DNA from: Sansalvadorimonas sp965243775
GTDB taxonomy: Bacteria; Pseudomonadota; Gammaproteobacteria; Pseudomonadales; Endozoicomonadaceae
Length of the DNA stretch: 64,000 bases
Direction of reading: 5' to 3'
Assembly (NCBI GenBank): GCA_965243775.1
Contig: CBDEWF010000143.1
Location: forward strand, 182,773 to 246,772
Shown piece after piece: positions 51,627-59,862 of this stretch. The notes beneath the pieces were generated by a model. That model ran no database searches. It was not told where the DNA came from and was given only the letters and a program-made list of their open reading frames with translations. How positions within the stretch are numbered: the first letter of the stretch is position 1; each line of letters starts with the position of its first letter. A program made the position numbers and the translations under genes.

Positions 51627-52844
51627 ATGCAAAAAGCTCAATCGACAGGGGCTCAACAGGTCTCAGCTTCACAAATTCAAAGTCTGAATCTGCCACCAAC
51701 AATGATACCTAATACTATTACACTGCCAAAGTATCCAGCTTCTCCATTGTACATAATGACCAGTATCCCCCTAAACAGAAGGGATATCAAGATTATTAAA
51801 GATAATGTAGATATAGTAGACGGAGATATTGTTACACAGGAAAACATGAACACGCTACTTTCCTGCAAATATATTATCAGCCTTTCCCCCATTCAAGTAG
51901 CCCAGTCTTTTCTTCCAGGTGGTCAGATGCCTGAAGCCGCTTTTGACAACATAAAAACACAATTAGAACACCTTTCACCTGAAAACGCTAAAAGCGAATT
52001 TCTTAAAAAAACCATAGAACTTCTTAAAACCATTGGTGGAGATAAAAAAGACACTATAAAAAGACTGCTAGACAATGTGTTAGCCCTTACCGGCTTAAAA
52101 ATACCAGACGAAGTCGTTACCCATGATGATATAGCATCAAAACTTTCCCTTAAGATAATTTTCGCCAGTGAAACTTCAGAATATTTCACCTATGAAGGCC
52201 AGGATAATTTTATTACAACCGTTAATAGCGCGAATCTGGTTCTAAACAAGCACAAAATATATGAAGTTTTCAGTTTAAAATTTGGTCTAAGCCTTACCCG
52301 TATCCTTGACTCGCTCAGTCCGCATTATAAATTCAAGGAAGTGTGTGCCGGAAAAGGACTTCTTTCAGCAGTAATAAAGGCGGCAGGTTATAAAGGAGAG
52401 TGGGAAAGTACAGATATTGATCCTCCTAACAAAGAGGACTGTTTTCCTGGGGTAACTGTTACCAGGTACAATGCCAAGCGTTTACCTACAGTCAATCCAT
52501 GCTCTACAATTTACCTTATGGCACAACCAACACTCACAGTACTGCTCAGCATTCTGGAAGCTAAAGAGCCACGGGTAATTTTACAGACGGGTAATACCTT
52601 TAAGGCGAGTATACAAGCATTATCCAACAAAGATGTCCTGTATTTTATAAACCTGAATATTGATAATTATCGTAAAATTCATGACAGGTGTGGTGTCAGG
52701 CTTTTGATCAAAGGTGATTCTTCTCACTACTATCAAATCTTAGGTCTTATTCCAAAAGACCTCATAGGTACCCATGGAGAATTGGTTGTACCAAAAGATA
52801 CCACTGGAAGGAAGCCCAAACATAAAAAAGGAAAAAAGAGTTAA
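51627..52844 (+). CDS. Methyltransferase-like protein, unknown
   Basis: A 405-residue protein from ATG 51627, chosen for AGGAAAC upstream; an earlier frame start at 51579 is less likely. KFKEVCAGKGLLSAVIKAAG resembles motif I of class I S-adenosylmethionine methyltransferases and WESTDIDPP the following acidic motif. TRYNAKRLP and STIYLMAQPTL could be motifs III-IV. The N-terminal 230 residues are unrecognised and begin with a Ser/Gln-rich segment. The C-terminus GRKPKHKKGKKS is strongly basic. No signal peptide. AT-rich coding and mobile-element flank suggest transfer. The methyltransferase call is tentative. Confidence 0.55.
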   Translation: MQKAQSTGAQQVSASQIQSLNLPPTMIPNTITLPKYPASPLYIMTSIPLNRRDIKIIKDNVDIVDGDIVTQENMNTLLSCKYIISLSPIQVAQSFLPGGQMPEAAFDNIKTQLEHLSPENAKSEFLKKTIELLKTIGGDKKDTIKRLLDNVLALTGLKIPDEVVTHDDIASKLSLKIIFASETSEYFTYEGQDNFITTVNSANLVLNKHKIYEVFSLKFGLSLTRILDSLSPHYKFKEVCAGKGLLSAVIKAAGYKGEWESTDIDPPNKEDCFPGVTVTRYNAKRLPTVNPCSTIYLMAQPTLTVLLSILEAKEPRVILQTGNTFKASIQALSNKDVLYFINLNIDNYRKIHDRCGVRLLIKGDSSHYYQILGLIPKDLIGTHGELVVPKDTTGRKPKHKKGKKS

Positions 52845-52899
52845 TTAACCTGACAGTGACCTATTGCTCATCGCCTGTACAGAATCCATCTCTCGCTAA

Positions 52900-52948
52900 G
52901 AGCCTGTTCATAATCTTTCGCAGAGAGCGAAAGATTATGAACAGGCTC
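52900..52948. repeat. 49-bp perfect palindrome flanked by TAA
   Basis: Arms of 22 bases (starting GAGCCTGTTCATAATCTTTC) around AGAGA are exact complements. TAA flanks both sides, as at 31631-31791, whose ends are identical. It looks like the minimal, internally deleted form of that element. It lies upstream of the TRAP operon. Confidence 0.9.
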
Positions 52949-53062
52949 TAAGATGTGGCTTATGCCAACATAAAAAATTTGCATCATAGTGCCCTTGCTG
53001 GCATCCACTCAGGGTGTCAGATTCTGGTTGCTTTCACACAGATAAGAAAAAAGGGACGAACG

Positions 53063-54085
53063 ATGAAAAAACTGATCGGCACAGTATTGGCCACCGCTGT
53101 ACTGCTGACAGGTTGCGCAGACAATAAAGAGCCTGCTGCAGAAGCCGCCTCCGCTGCAGTTGAACCCATCGACATCAACCTCAGCCTGGTTTTCACGCCC
53201 AATGAGCTGCTGACCAAGGAACTGGTTAAAGTAACTGACAGTATCCGTGAGCGCACCGATGGTGGCATCAATATCACCGTATTCCCCAGCGGTCAGCTGC
53301 CTGTCTATAAGGACAACCTGGAGCAGGTTGTTAACGGTGCCAACTGGATCGCCGTAGAAGACCTGACCTATCTGGGTGACTACGTGCCTGATTTTGCTGC
53401 CCTGGCCGGCCCCATGCTCTACAGCAGCTACGACGAATACGTCGAGATGATGCATACCGATATGGTTAAAGAGCTCAAGCAGAGAGCTGAAGAGAAAGGT
53501 GTGAAGGTTCTGAACGCTGATTATATGTTCGGCTTCCGCAACATGATCACCAACAAGGAGATTGTCGACGCTGAAAATATGGCGGGCATGCGTATCCGCG
53601 TGCCGAAGAGCCAGATGTTTATCAGCACTCTGTCTGCCATGGGCGCTGCTCCTGCGGCTCTGCCATTCCCTGAAACCTATGCCGGCGTGCAGCAGGGTGT
53701 GGTTGACGGTCTGGAAGGTTCTATTCTGACCATGTACGGTACCAAGATCTATGAAGTGGCCAAGAACATGTCTCTGACCAAACACTTCCTGGGTTCCGTT
53801 GGCATCTACATCTCCCCGGTTCTGTGGGACAAGATGACACCTGAGCAGCAGACCATCGTAATGAATGAGATTGAGAAAGGTGCTGTTTCCAACAATGAAG
53901 CTCTCAAGCGTCTGGAAAAAGAGTACACCGACAAGCTCATCGCCGAAGGCGTGACTTTCAACGAAGTCAACCTGGATCAGTTCAATGAAATGACCGCCGA
54001 AGTCTACAGCCAGTTCCCAACCTGGAGTAAGGATATCCACTCTCAGATCATGGCCGAACTGAAGAGGATTCGCGAAACCAAATAA
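53063..54085 (+). CDS. TRAP transporter substrate-binding protein (DctP family)
   Basis: A 340-residue protein from ATG 53063, with AAAAGGGACGAACG upstream. The signal peptide ends in LLTGC, so it is predicted to be a lipoprotein. GINITVFPSGQLPVYKDNLE, FRNMITNKEI, MRIRVPKSQMFISTLSAMGA and GVVDGLEGSILTMYG follow the DctP fold, including the Arg that pairs with a ligand carboxylate (R in RVPKS). It binds an organic acid outside the inner membrane. Small and large permease genes follow, separated by a long palindrome. Confidence 0.9.
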   Translation: MKKLIGTVLATAVLLTGCADNKEPAAEAASAAVEPIDINLSLVFTPNELLTKELVKVTDSIRERTDGGINITVFPSGQLPVYKDNLEQVVNGANWIAVEDLTYLGDYVPDFAALAGPMLYSSYDEYVEMMHTDMVKELKQRAEEKGVKVLNADYMFGFRNMITNKEIVDAENMAGMRIRVPKSQMFISTLSAMGAAPAALPFPETYAGVQQGVVDGLEGSILTMYGTKIYEVAKNMSLTKHFLGSVGIYISPVLWDKMTPEQQTIVMNEIEKGAVSNNEALKRLEKEYTDKLIAEGVTFNEVNLDQFNEMTAEVYSQFPTWSKDIHSQIMAELKRIRETK

Positions 54086-54096
54086 GTACAGCTTCC

Positions 54097-54261
54097 AGGA
54101 GCCTGTCGGACTTAACCGACCGTAGCGAGAAAAAGTCCGGTTTGAGCCAGTTTTTAGAAGCACTTGAGGAGAATAGTGGTTCTATTTGACGAAAGTGGTT
54201 CTAAAAACTGGCCAAATCCGGCTTTTTCGCAGTAGGTTAGCGTTAAGTCCGACAGGCTCCT
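54097..54261. repeat. 165-bp MITE-like long hairpin between TRAP genes
   Basis: Perfect terminal repeats AGGAGCCTGTCGGACTTAAC (54097-54116 and complement at 54242-54261) extend inward with few mismatches to the tip GAATAGTGGTTCTATTTGAC. It starts 11 bases after the binding-protein stop and separates it from the permease genes. An RNA copy would fold into a very long stem. Confidence 0.9.
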
Positions 54262-54344
54262 TTGTGCGGGCTGCCAGTTGGTGGCCCGTTTTTTAGACCC
54301 AGCTTTTTGGACCCAACTTTTTAGACTCGGTTTTGAGCCGTCAC

Positions 54345-54824
54345 ATGCCTTTAATTCTCCGTTATTTTGAAGAGATCTTTGCCAGTATCGCGATATCCAT
54401 CACGGTACTGATCGTGATTCTTAATGTCATACTGCGATATGGTTTTGGATTTGTCATTCCCTGGACCGAAGAGCTGTCTGTTATCTGCTTTATCTGGTCG
54501 GTCTATCTCGGCGGCAGCTCCTGCTACAAGAACAAACTGCACCTTGGCGTTGATGTTGTGATTGCCCAGCTGCCCAGGCATTGGCGCGATCGTTATCAGG
54601 TTGTTCTTTACACCTTTCTGCTGGGGCTGAACTTAACCATCCTCTGGCTCAGTGTTGATTACCTGATGCTGTCCACCAAGTTCACCCCTGTGATGGGCAT
54701 TTCCTATTTCTATATCAACTCTGTGCTGGTTCTCAGTTTTGCCCTGATGACCATCCACACCATTCGCTTTCTTGTGCAGGAGGTTCAATATCTGCGCAAC
54801 AATCAGAACCCTGTGGAGAAATAA
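54345..54824 (+). CDS. TRAP transporter small permease (DctQ family)
   Basis: A 159-residue inner-membrane protein with four hydrophobic segments. VLIVILNVILRYGFGFVIPW, WTEELSVICFIWSVYLGGSS and FTPVMGISYFYINSVLVLSF are diagnostic of DctQ: the ILRYxF..PWTEE motif is present. ATG 54345 is chosen; TTG 54333 is an alternative. It forms the stator-like small subunit with the following DctM. The ribosome site is weak, so translation may depend on the upstream structure. Confidence 0.9.
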   Translation: MPLILRYFEEIFASIAISITVLIVILNVILRYGFGFVIPWTEELSVICFIWSVYLGGSSCYKNKLHLGVDVVIAQLPRHWRDRYQVVLYTFLLGLNLTILWLSVDYLMLSTKFTPVMGISYFYINSVLVLSFALMTIHTIRFLVQEVQYLRNNQNPVEK

Positions 54825-54833
54825 GGCTGTACC

Positions 54834-56126
54834 ATGGAAAGTTATATCCCCATAGGCATTCTGTTTACCCTGTTTCTGCTGAATGTTCCGGTTGCATTCT
54901 CACTGATGGCGTCAGCTGTTTATTACTTTATTTTTCTGAATACCAGTATTCCTGTCAGTCTGGTGATTCAGCGCTTTATCAACTCCTGTGAATCTTTCCC
55001 TCTGCTGGCGATCCCGTTCTTTATTATGGTGGGATCGGTTATGAACTATTCCGGCATCAGTGGCAGCCTGCTGCGATTTGCAGAAGCATTGATTGGCCAC
55101 CGCCGTGGCGGTCTGGCCCAGGTAAATGTTGCTCTCAGTACCCTGATGGGTGGTATCTCCGGTTCTGCCAATGCCGATGCCGCCATGCAGGCAAAAATCC
55201 TGGTTCCAGAAATGACCAAGCGCGGTTATGACCTGCCCTTCAGTGCAGCCATTACTGCAGCATCATCCAGTATCGGGCCGGTGATTCCTCCAGGCATCAA
55301 CCTGATTATCTATGCCCTGCTGGCGAATGTTTCCGTGCATTCCATGTTTATCAGCGGCTATGTCCCAGCACTGTTGATGATGGCAGCACTGATGATAACC
55401 GTCGCCATTATTTCCAGAAAACGGAACTATCCAGTATCCCGTGATGAAGCGGCTTCAGTCAGTGAACGCTGGCATTACTTTGCCAAAGCCATGCCCGCAC
55501 TGCTGATTCCCTTTGGTGTGATTCTTGGCATGCGCTTTGGTCTGTTTACCCCAACAGAAGCCGGTGCCATTGCCGTTCTGCTCTGTGCCATTATCGGCCT
55601 GTTTGTCTATAGGGAGCTGAAACCAAAGCACTTTAAACTGATTCTGCAGGAGACCATCCAGGGAACCGCCAGCGTGATGTTTATTATTGTCGGTGCCATG
55701 GTATTCGGTTACTACATGACCTTGGAGCAGATCCCCCAGAATGTGGCTTCTGCACTGGTGGCCTTGACCAGTGACCCGATGGTTCTGCTTCTGCTGATCA
55801 ACCTGCTGCTGTTAATCGTAGGCATGTTTATCGAGGGTGGTGCAGCGATGATTTTGCTAACACCTCTGTTACTGCCAGCAGTGCTTAATGCAGGTATTGA
55901 TCCGGTTCACTTCGGCATCGTGGTCATCGTAAACATTATGATCGGCGGGGTAACACCACCCTTTGGTTCGATGATGTTTACTGTCTGCTCGATTCTGAAG
56001 GTCAGACTTTCTGACTTTGTCCGGGAAGTTATGCCAATGGTTCTGGCACTTCTGGCTGTTTTGATGATTGTGACCTGGTCAGAGGGGCTGGTGTTGTTTC
56101 TGAATAACCTGCTCCTGCGGGCTTAA
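54834..56126 (+). CDS. TRAP transporter large permease (DctM family)
   Basis: A 430-residue inner-membrane protein with about twelve segments. LAIPFFIMVGSVMNYSGISG, LSTLMGGISGSANADAAMQA and SSIGPVIPPGINLIIYALLA are the DctM hallmarks, including the repeated GxxxG substrate/sodium loops. FGIVVIVNIMIGGVTPPFGS near the C-terminus is the second repeat. Sodium-driven import of the binding-protein ligand is the role. It begins nine bases after dctQ and closes the operon. Confidence 0.95.
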   Translation: MESYIPIGILFTLFLLNVPVAFSLMASAVYYFIFLNTSIPVSLVIQRFINSCESFPLLAIPFFIMVGSVMNYSGISGSLLRFAEALIGHRRGGLAQVNVALSTLMGGISGSANADAAMQAKILVPEMTKRGYDLPFSAAITAASSSIGPVIPPGINLIIYALLANVSVHSMFISGYVPALLMMAALMITVAIISRKRNYPVSRDEAASVSERWHYFAKAMPALLIPFGVILGMRFGLFTPTEAGAIAVLLCAIIGLFVYRELKPKHFKLILQETIQGTASVMFIIVGAMVFGYYMTLEQIPQNVASALVALTSDPMVLLLLINLLLLIVGMFIEGGAAMILLTPLLLPAVLNAGIDPVHFGIVVIVNIMIGGVTPPFGSMMFTVCSILKVRLSDFVREVMPMVLALLAVLMIVTWSEGLVLFLNNLLLRA

Positions 56127-56343
56127 TGCTGCAGGCCTGATACTGTTATGGCAGATAAAGTCATTTACCTGCCATAACTTCACTTTACTCACTGGGCACA
56201 TGCATCCATAGGGCCTGTCCCCCCGATGGCTGCTTGTAGCACGACTGACAAGATCACTGACTTTCCTGTCATTTTTTGGAAATTATAATTCTGCCGGCTG
56301 GTCATAAGTGCATAGTTCTCTTGCATTGGATAAAGGGTGTTTC

Positions 56344-57489
56344 ATGGATCAAAAGCCACTTCTCTCCTCTCAGAAGTCTCTACACATTCAGACTGATCTG
56401 GCTAGTACCATACCTGCGGCTGGCAGTTCTTCTCCTCACGGTATCCCATACAGCCCGGTAAACATTACTCAACCGAGGCAAAACACTTTTTCCGCGAGTG
56501 GTTTTGCCCTTGCTCCGGGAACCGAAATTCGCTATAGAATGACACAATCATATCCAGCTCAACCTAGAATCGCATTATCCCCACAACAGAAGTCATCCGA
56601 TTCAGTCGTTCCGCCAGACTCAGTGAAATTCTATAGCTCTGCTCCTTCAGGAAGATATACGGGGCCACTTGGTCAGCCTCCCGCTGCTTGCCCACCAGCA
56701 GCTCTGGGAATGCCTTCTGCCAGGCAGCCGCCTCAAAGGATGTTACCTCCAGGAGAGTTCCCTCCGGTACCACAACAATCATTACTGGCATCACCTGCTG
56801 ACCTCAAAGTGCAAGAGATACATGAGAAGTTAGACAGGCTGGTACGCACCCTTGTCCAGGATATCAAGTGCAGTGTTGGAAAAAGGCGGAGTGAGTTTGT
56901 TGATGGCCTCAAAAGTAAGGTCAAAACAATCGTTGCAGAAGCAAAATCTCTGGATATTAAAGAGCAGATGACTATTCTTATGCGAGTTGCCATACTCTGG
57001 CAGGAAAGTGAATGGTTTGAACCTGCCAGATACTACCTGCTGGCCTGTTCAGGCATGCACAATAATGCTGATAATAAACAGTTTCAAGATATCTCAAAGT
57101 TTATCCAGAAACATACCACTCTGCTTCTGCCAGGCGAACCTCTGTATAATCAACCGATCATTGTAAAAGACCATTTCATACAGGAAATCAATACAATTAA
57201 ATTTCACGCAATGATCCTTCTGGCCTGGAATAACGGAAAGCTTTTTTTAAAAGCGCAAGAGAGCAAGGAAAATAAATCATCAGACAAAGTAGAAACAAAA
57301 ACAGCACTTGATCCAGCAACCTCAAAATTTAAACCAGAACATTTCTATGGGCTGCTAGGTAAAGTGCTAGCTAGTATTAATACTGTTAATGCTAATTATT
57401 TTGTCAATCTATCACCCTTCTTTAACTCAAAGCTGGATGAAGCAAAGCGTATACAATTCAACTATAGAGCTGAATACCTCCAACACTAA
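56344..57489 (+). CDS. Proline-rich-head protein, paralogue A
   Basis: A 381-residue protein from ATG 56344 with AAAGGGTG upstream. The first 155 residues are proline-, serine- and glutamine-rich and disordered. The C-terminal 220 residues are helical and contain IKCSVGKRRSEFVDGLKSKV, EQMTILMRVAILWQES, YYLLACSGM and ILLAWNNGKLFL. These blocks recur in the next gene (57806-58831), so the two are tandem paralogues. No known domain, signal peptide or membrane span. Effector-like composition, but function unknown. Confidence 0.7.
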   Translation: MDQKPLLSSQKSLHIQTDLASTIPAAGSSSPHGIPYSPVNITQPRQNTFSASGFALAPGTEIRYRMTQSYPAQPRIALSPQQKSSDSVVPPDSVKFYSSAPSGRYTGPLGQPPAACPPAALGMPSARQPPQRMLPPGEFPPVPQQSLLASPADLKVQEIHEKLDRLVRTLVQDIKCSVGKRRSEFVDGLKSKVKTIVAEAKSLDIKEQMTILMRVAILWQESEWFEPARYYLLACSGMHNNADNKQFQDISKFIQKHTTLLLPGEPLYNQPIIVKDHFIQEINTIKFHAMILLAWNNGKLFLKAQESKENKSSDKVETKTALDPATSKFKPEHFYGLLGKVLASINTVNANYFVNLSPFFNSKLDEAKRIQFNYRAEYLQH

Positions 57490-57716
57490 AAAGCCAATCA
57501 AGTCATGAATCCAGCTAAACTCTCCTCTTCCCCCTGCAGCCTGTTACCTAGCCTGACTCTTTTAGTTACAACACGCCATAGCTGAAGAATTCACATAGCT
57601 GATGAGGTCATTCAGCTGCCATATCTCAAACCTGTAACGCCGTGGACAGAGTTACTGATTTTCCTGTTCCTGACTGGGAATAATTATTCTTTTTTTGGGT
57701 CCAACTGCCATGAACG

Positions 57717-57759
57717 GGAAATGCCCACCCCTAAAAATGAAAATATGGAAGGCATTTCC
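57717..57759. repeat. REP-like hairpin, long form
   Basis: Arms GGAAATGCC and GGCATTTCC (57751-57759) enclose CACCCCTAAAAATGAAAATA. The copy at 46148 shares the arms and interior. It lies upstream of the second paralogue in a 316-base gap that holds nothing else. Confidence 0.72.
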
Positions 57760-57805
57760 ATGGTAAAAGAGCATAACTCTCTTGGTAGATAATAAAGGTA
57801 ATTTT

Positions 57806-58831
57806 ATGGAGTACAGACCATTTTCCCCATATGGGCCAAATACTATTCCAGACTTGTACATACCTCCTGTTACTGGGGGGGCTCCCTGGCCTGTTACCCA
57901 AGAAAGGCTGATTACCGCTTTACCGGGAGCTTCTGTTCAACCAAGAGTGGTACAACAACAGCAGCCACCCTGGTATTCAGGACAGCTCCAATATCCCTAT
58001 CCCTCACCACAATGGCCCTATCCCTCACCACAATGGCCCAGGCCTCACCTAGAAAGTGCCCAAGGACAGTTAACTCCTACTATGCATTTCCTGAGTCAGC
58101 AACCTGCACTCCCCATTGACAGTCAAACATCGCATGAGGTTCACACCCAGCTGAACCAGCTGGAAAATACCCACGCCCTGAATATCAGATGCACAGTTGG
58201 AGAAAAACGGGATAGGATGATTCAAATCCTGAAAGGAGAGGTTGGTAAAATACTTGAAAATACATTAACTCTTAACATTGAAGAACAGATGTATATCTTT
58301 ATGCGGGTAGCCATTCTTTGGCAAGAAAGTGGACATTTTGAGTCTGCCGTACACTATCTTTTAGCCTGTTCAGGACTCACCAGTATAAGGTCTAATGATG
58401 ACCAGGCAAAAACTATTTCCACCTTTATAAATTGTAGCCATACATTACCCCAACCTATAAGATATGGACAGAGTCAAAAACCTCCTTTAGAGACTCATTT
58501 TACCAGGACTGTTAACACAGTTAAACTTCAAGCCATGGTTCTTCTGGCATGGAATAACTCAAAGCGTTTTTTAGAACAGCTAAAAAAGGAAGAAAATGAA
58601 CAATCAGTTAAGACTGCCTCTGATTCAGCTGCCTCAAAAACTTCCTCAGTACTGCAGCTATATCAATGGCTGGAAAAAGAACTAAACTATGTTAATACCA
58701 TATTACATCAATGGCCTATCACTTTAGCTCCATATTATGACCTAAAGTTAAAAGAGGCAATGTGTACCAAGCGTAACTATGAGGGTGACTTCTTCCCGGT
58801 TCCTCTTAACCGGCCCCGTCAAGATACTTAA
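57806..58831 (+). CDS. Proline-rich-head protein, paralogue B
   Basis: A 341-residue protein from ATG 57806, with AAAGGTAATTTT upstream. The N-terminal 110 residues are rich in Pro, Gln and Tyr, with a duplicated YPSPQWP. The C-terminal part repeats paralogue A: IRCTVGEKRDRMIQILKGEV, EEQMYIFMRVAILWQES, VHYLLACSGL and MVLLAWNNSKRFL. Gene order and shared blocks show tandem duplication followed by strong divergence. No known domain. The final codons overlap the terminator at 58829-58861. Confidence 0.7.
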   Translation: MEYRPFSPYGPNTIPDLYIPPVTGGAPWPVTQERLITALPGASVQPRVVQQQQPPWYSGQLQYPYPSPQWPYPSPQWPRPHLESAQGQLTPTMHFLSQQPALPIDSQTSHEVHTQLNQLENTHALNIRCTVGEKRDRMIQILKGEVGKILENTLTLNIEEQMYIFMRVAILWQESGHFESAVHYLLACSGLTSIRSNDDQAKTISTFINCSHTLPQPIRYGQSQKPPLETHFTRTVNTVKLQAMVLLAWNNSKRFLEQLKKEENEQSVKTASDSAASKTSSVLQLYQWLEKELNYVNTILHQWPITLAPYYDLKLKEAMCTKRNYEGDFFPVPLNRPRQDT

Positions 58832-58861
58832 AAAACGGCAGATGTCACACACCTGCCGTTT
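58829..58861 (-). terminator. Terminator of the BMP transporter operon
   Basis: AAACGGCAG (58833-58841) and CTGCCGTTT (58853-58861) form the stem; on the minus strand it is followed by a TTTTTT run. It also overlaps the stop codon of the convergent paralogue B and may serve both strands. Confidence 0.85.
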
Positions 58862-58889
58862 CCACTTTCCTGCTCTGAAAAGTACTTTA

Positions 58890-59861
58890 TTAACGCTCCT
58901 TCACATAAGGCACACCCACATTCTTGGGTGCAATCGCCTTGCCGATAAACCCGGCCAGAAGGACAACAGTAATAATGTATGGAATAGCTGAGAATGCCTG
59001 GCTGGGCAGCTCACCCACCAGTGGCAGTTCCACGCTCTGCATACGGGTTTCCAGTGACTGCAGGAAACCAAACAGCAGGCAGGCGCCGAGGGCACCTTTG
59101 GGATGCCACTTACCGAAGATAACAGCCGCCAGAGCAATATAACCACGGCCCGCAGTCATCTCACGCTGGAAAGCCGCATTCTGGGCGATGGACAGGTAGG
59201 TACCTGCACAGCCACATAGAACACCAGTCACCAGCAGCGCACGATAACGCACCCAGGATACGGAAATACCAGCACTGTCTACTGCGTTTGGCTCTTCACC
59301 GGTCGCACGCAGGCGCAGGCCGAAGCGGGTACGGAACAGAACCCAGTAAGCTACAGCTACACAGATAAAGGCCAGGTACACCAGAATATTATGTCCGGAG
59401 ATAACCTGCTCATAGAAGGAGCCAAGCACCGGGATATTTTCCCCCATCCACTCAGCACCAGGCAGGATAATACCTTTGAAGCGTTCCTCATGGACGGCTG
59501 GCGTCAAACCACCCTGACCATACCAGGCATGGCCCAGCACAACGGTCAGACCAGAAGCCAGGAAGTTAACCGCCAGACCAGAGATAGTCTGGTCACCACG
59601 CTGGGTGATAGAAGCATAACCGTGCATCATGGCGAACATCACACTGACCAGAATACCGGCCAGCAGTCCCAACCAGGGAGAGCCGGTTTCATAGGCAGCT
59701 GCGGCCGCTGCAAAAGCGGCGATCAGCATCTTGCCTTCCAGACCAATGTCAACGATACCGGAACGTTCAGAGAAAATACCAGCCATGGCTGCAAACATCA
59801 GCGGTGTAGCCAGACGGATAGAAGCTCCCAGCAGGGAGAAAATCTGATCAAAAAATTCCAT
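58890..59861 (-). CDS. ABC transporter permease, nucleoside type (second)
   Basis: A 323-residue inner-membrane permease with about eight to ten spans. MFAAMAGIFSERSGIVDIGL and EGKMLIAAFAAAAAAYETGS are the family signature of BMP-associated permeases (YufQ/NupQ type). RLRATGEEPNAVDSAGISVS and TAGRGYIALAAVIFGKWHP follow. It pairs with the upstream permease to form the channel. Start is one base after the stop of the first permease gene. Confidence 0.9.
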   Translation of the reverse strand: MEFFDQIFSLLGASIRLATPLMFAAMAGIFSERSGIVDIGLEGKMLIAAFAAAAAAYETGSPWLGLLAGILVSVMFAMMHGYASITQRGDQTISGLAVNFLASGLTVVLGHAWYGQGGLTPAVHEERFKGIILPGAEWMGENIPVLGSFYEQVISGHNILVYLAFICVAVAYWVLFRTRFGLRLRATGEEPNAVDSAGISVSWVRYRALLVTGVLCGCAGTYLSIAQNAAFQREMTAGRGYIALAAVIFGKWHPKGALGACLLFGFLQSLETRMQSVELPLVGELPSQAFSAIPYIITVVLLAGFIGKAIAPKNVGVPYVKER

Positions 59862-59862
59862 C

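Noticed and set aside
53009..54163. 384-codon minus-strand frame
   Set aside because: Antisense to the DctP-family gene, with no family match.
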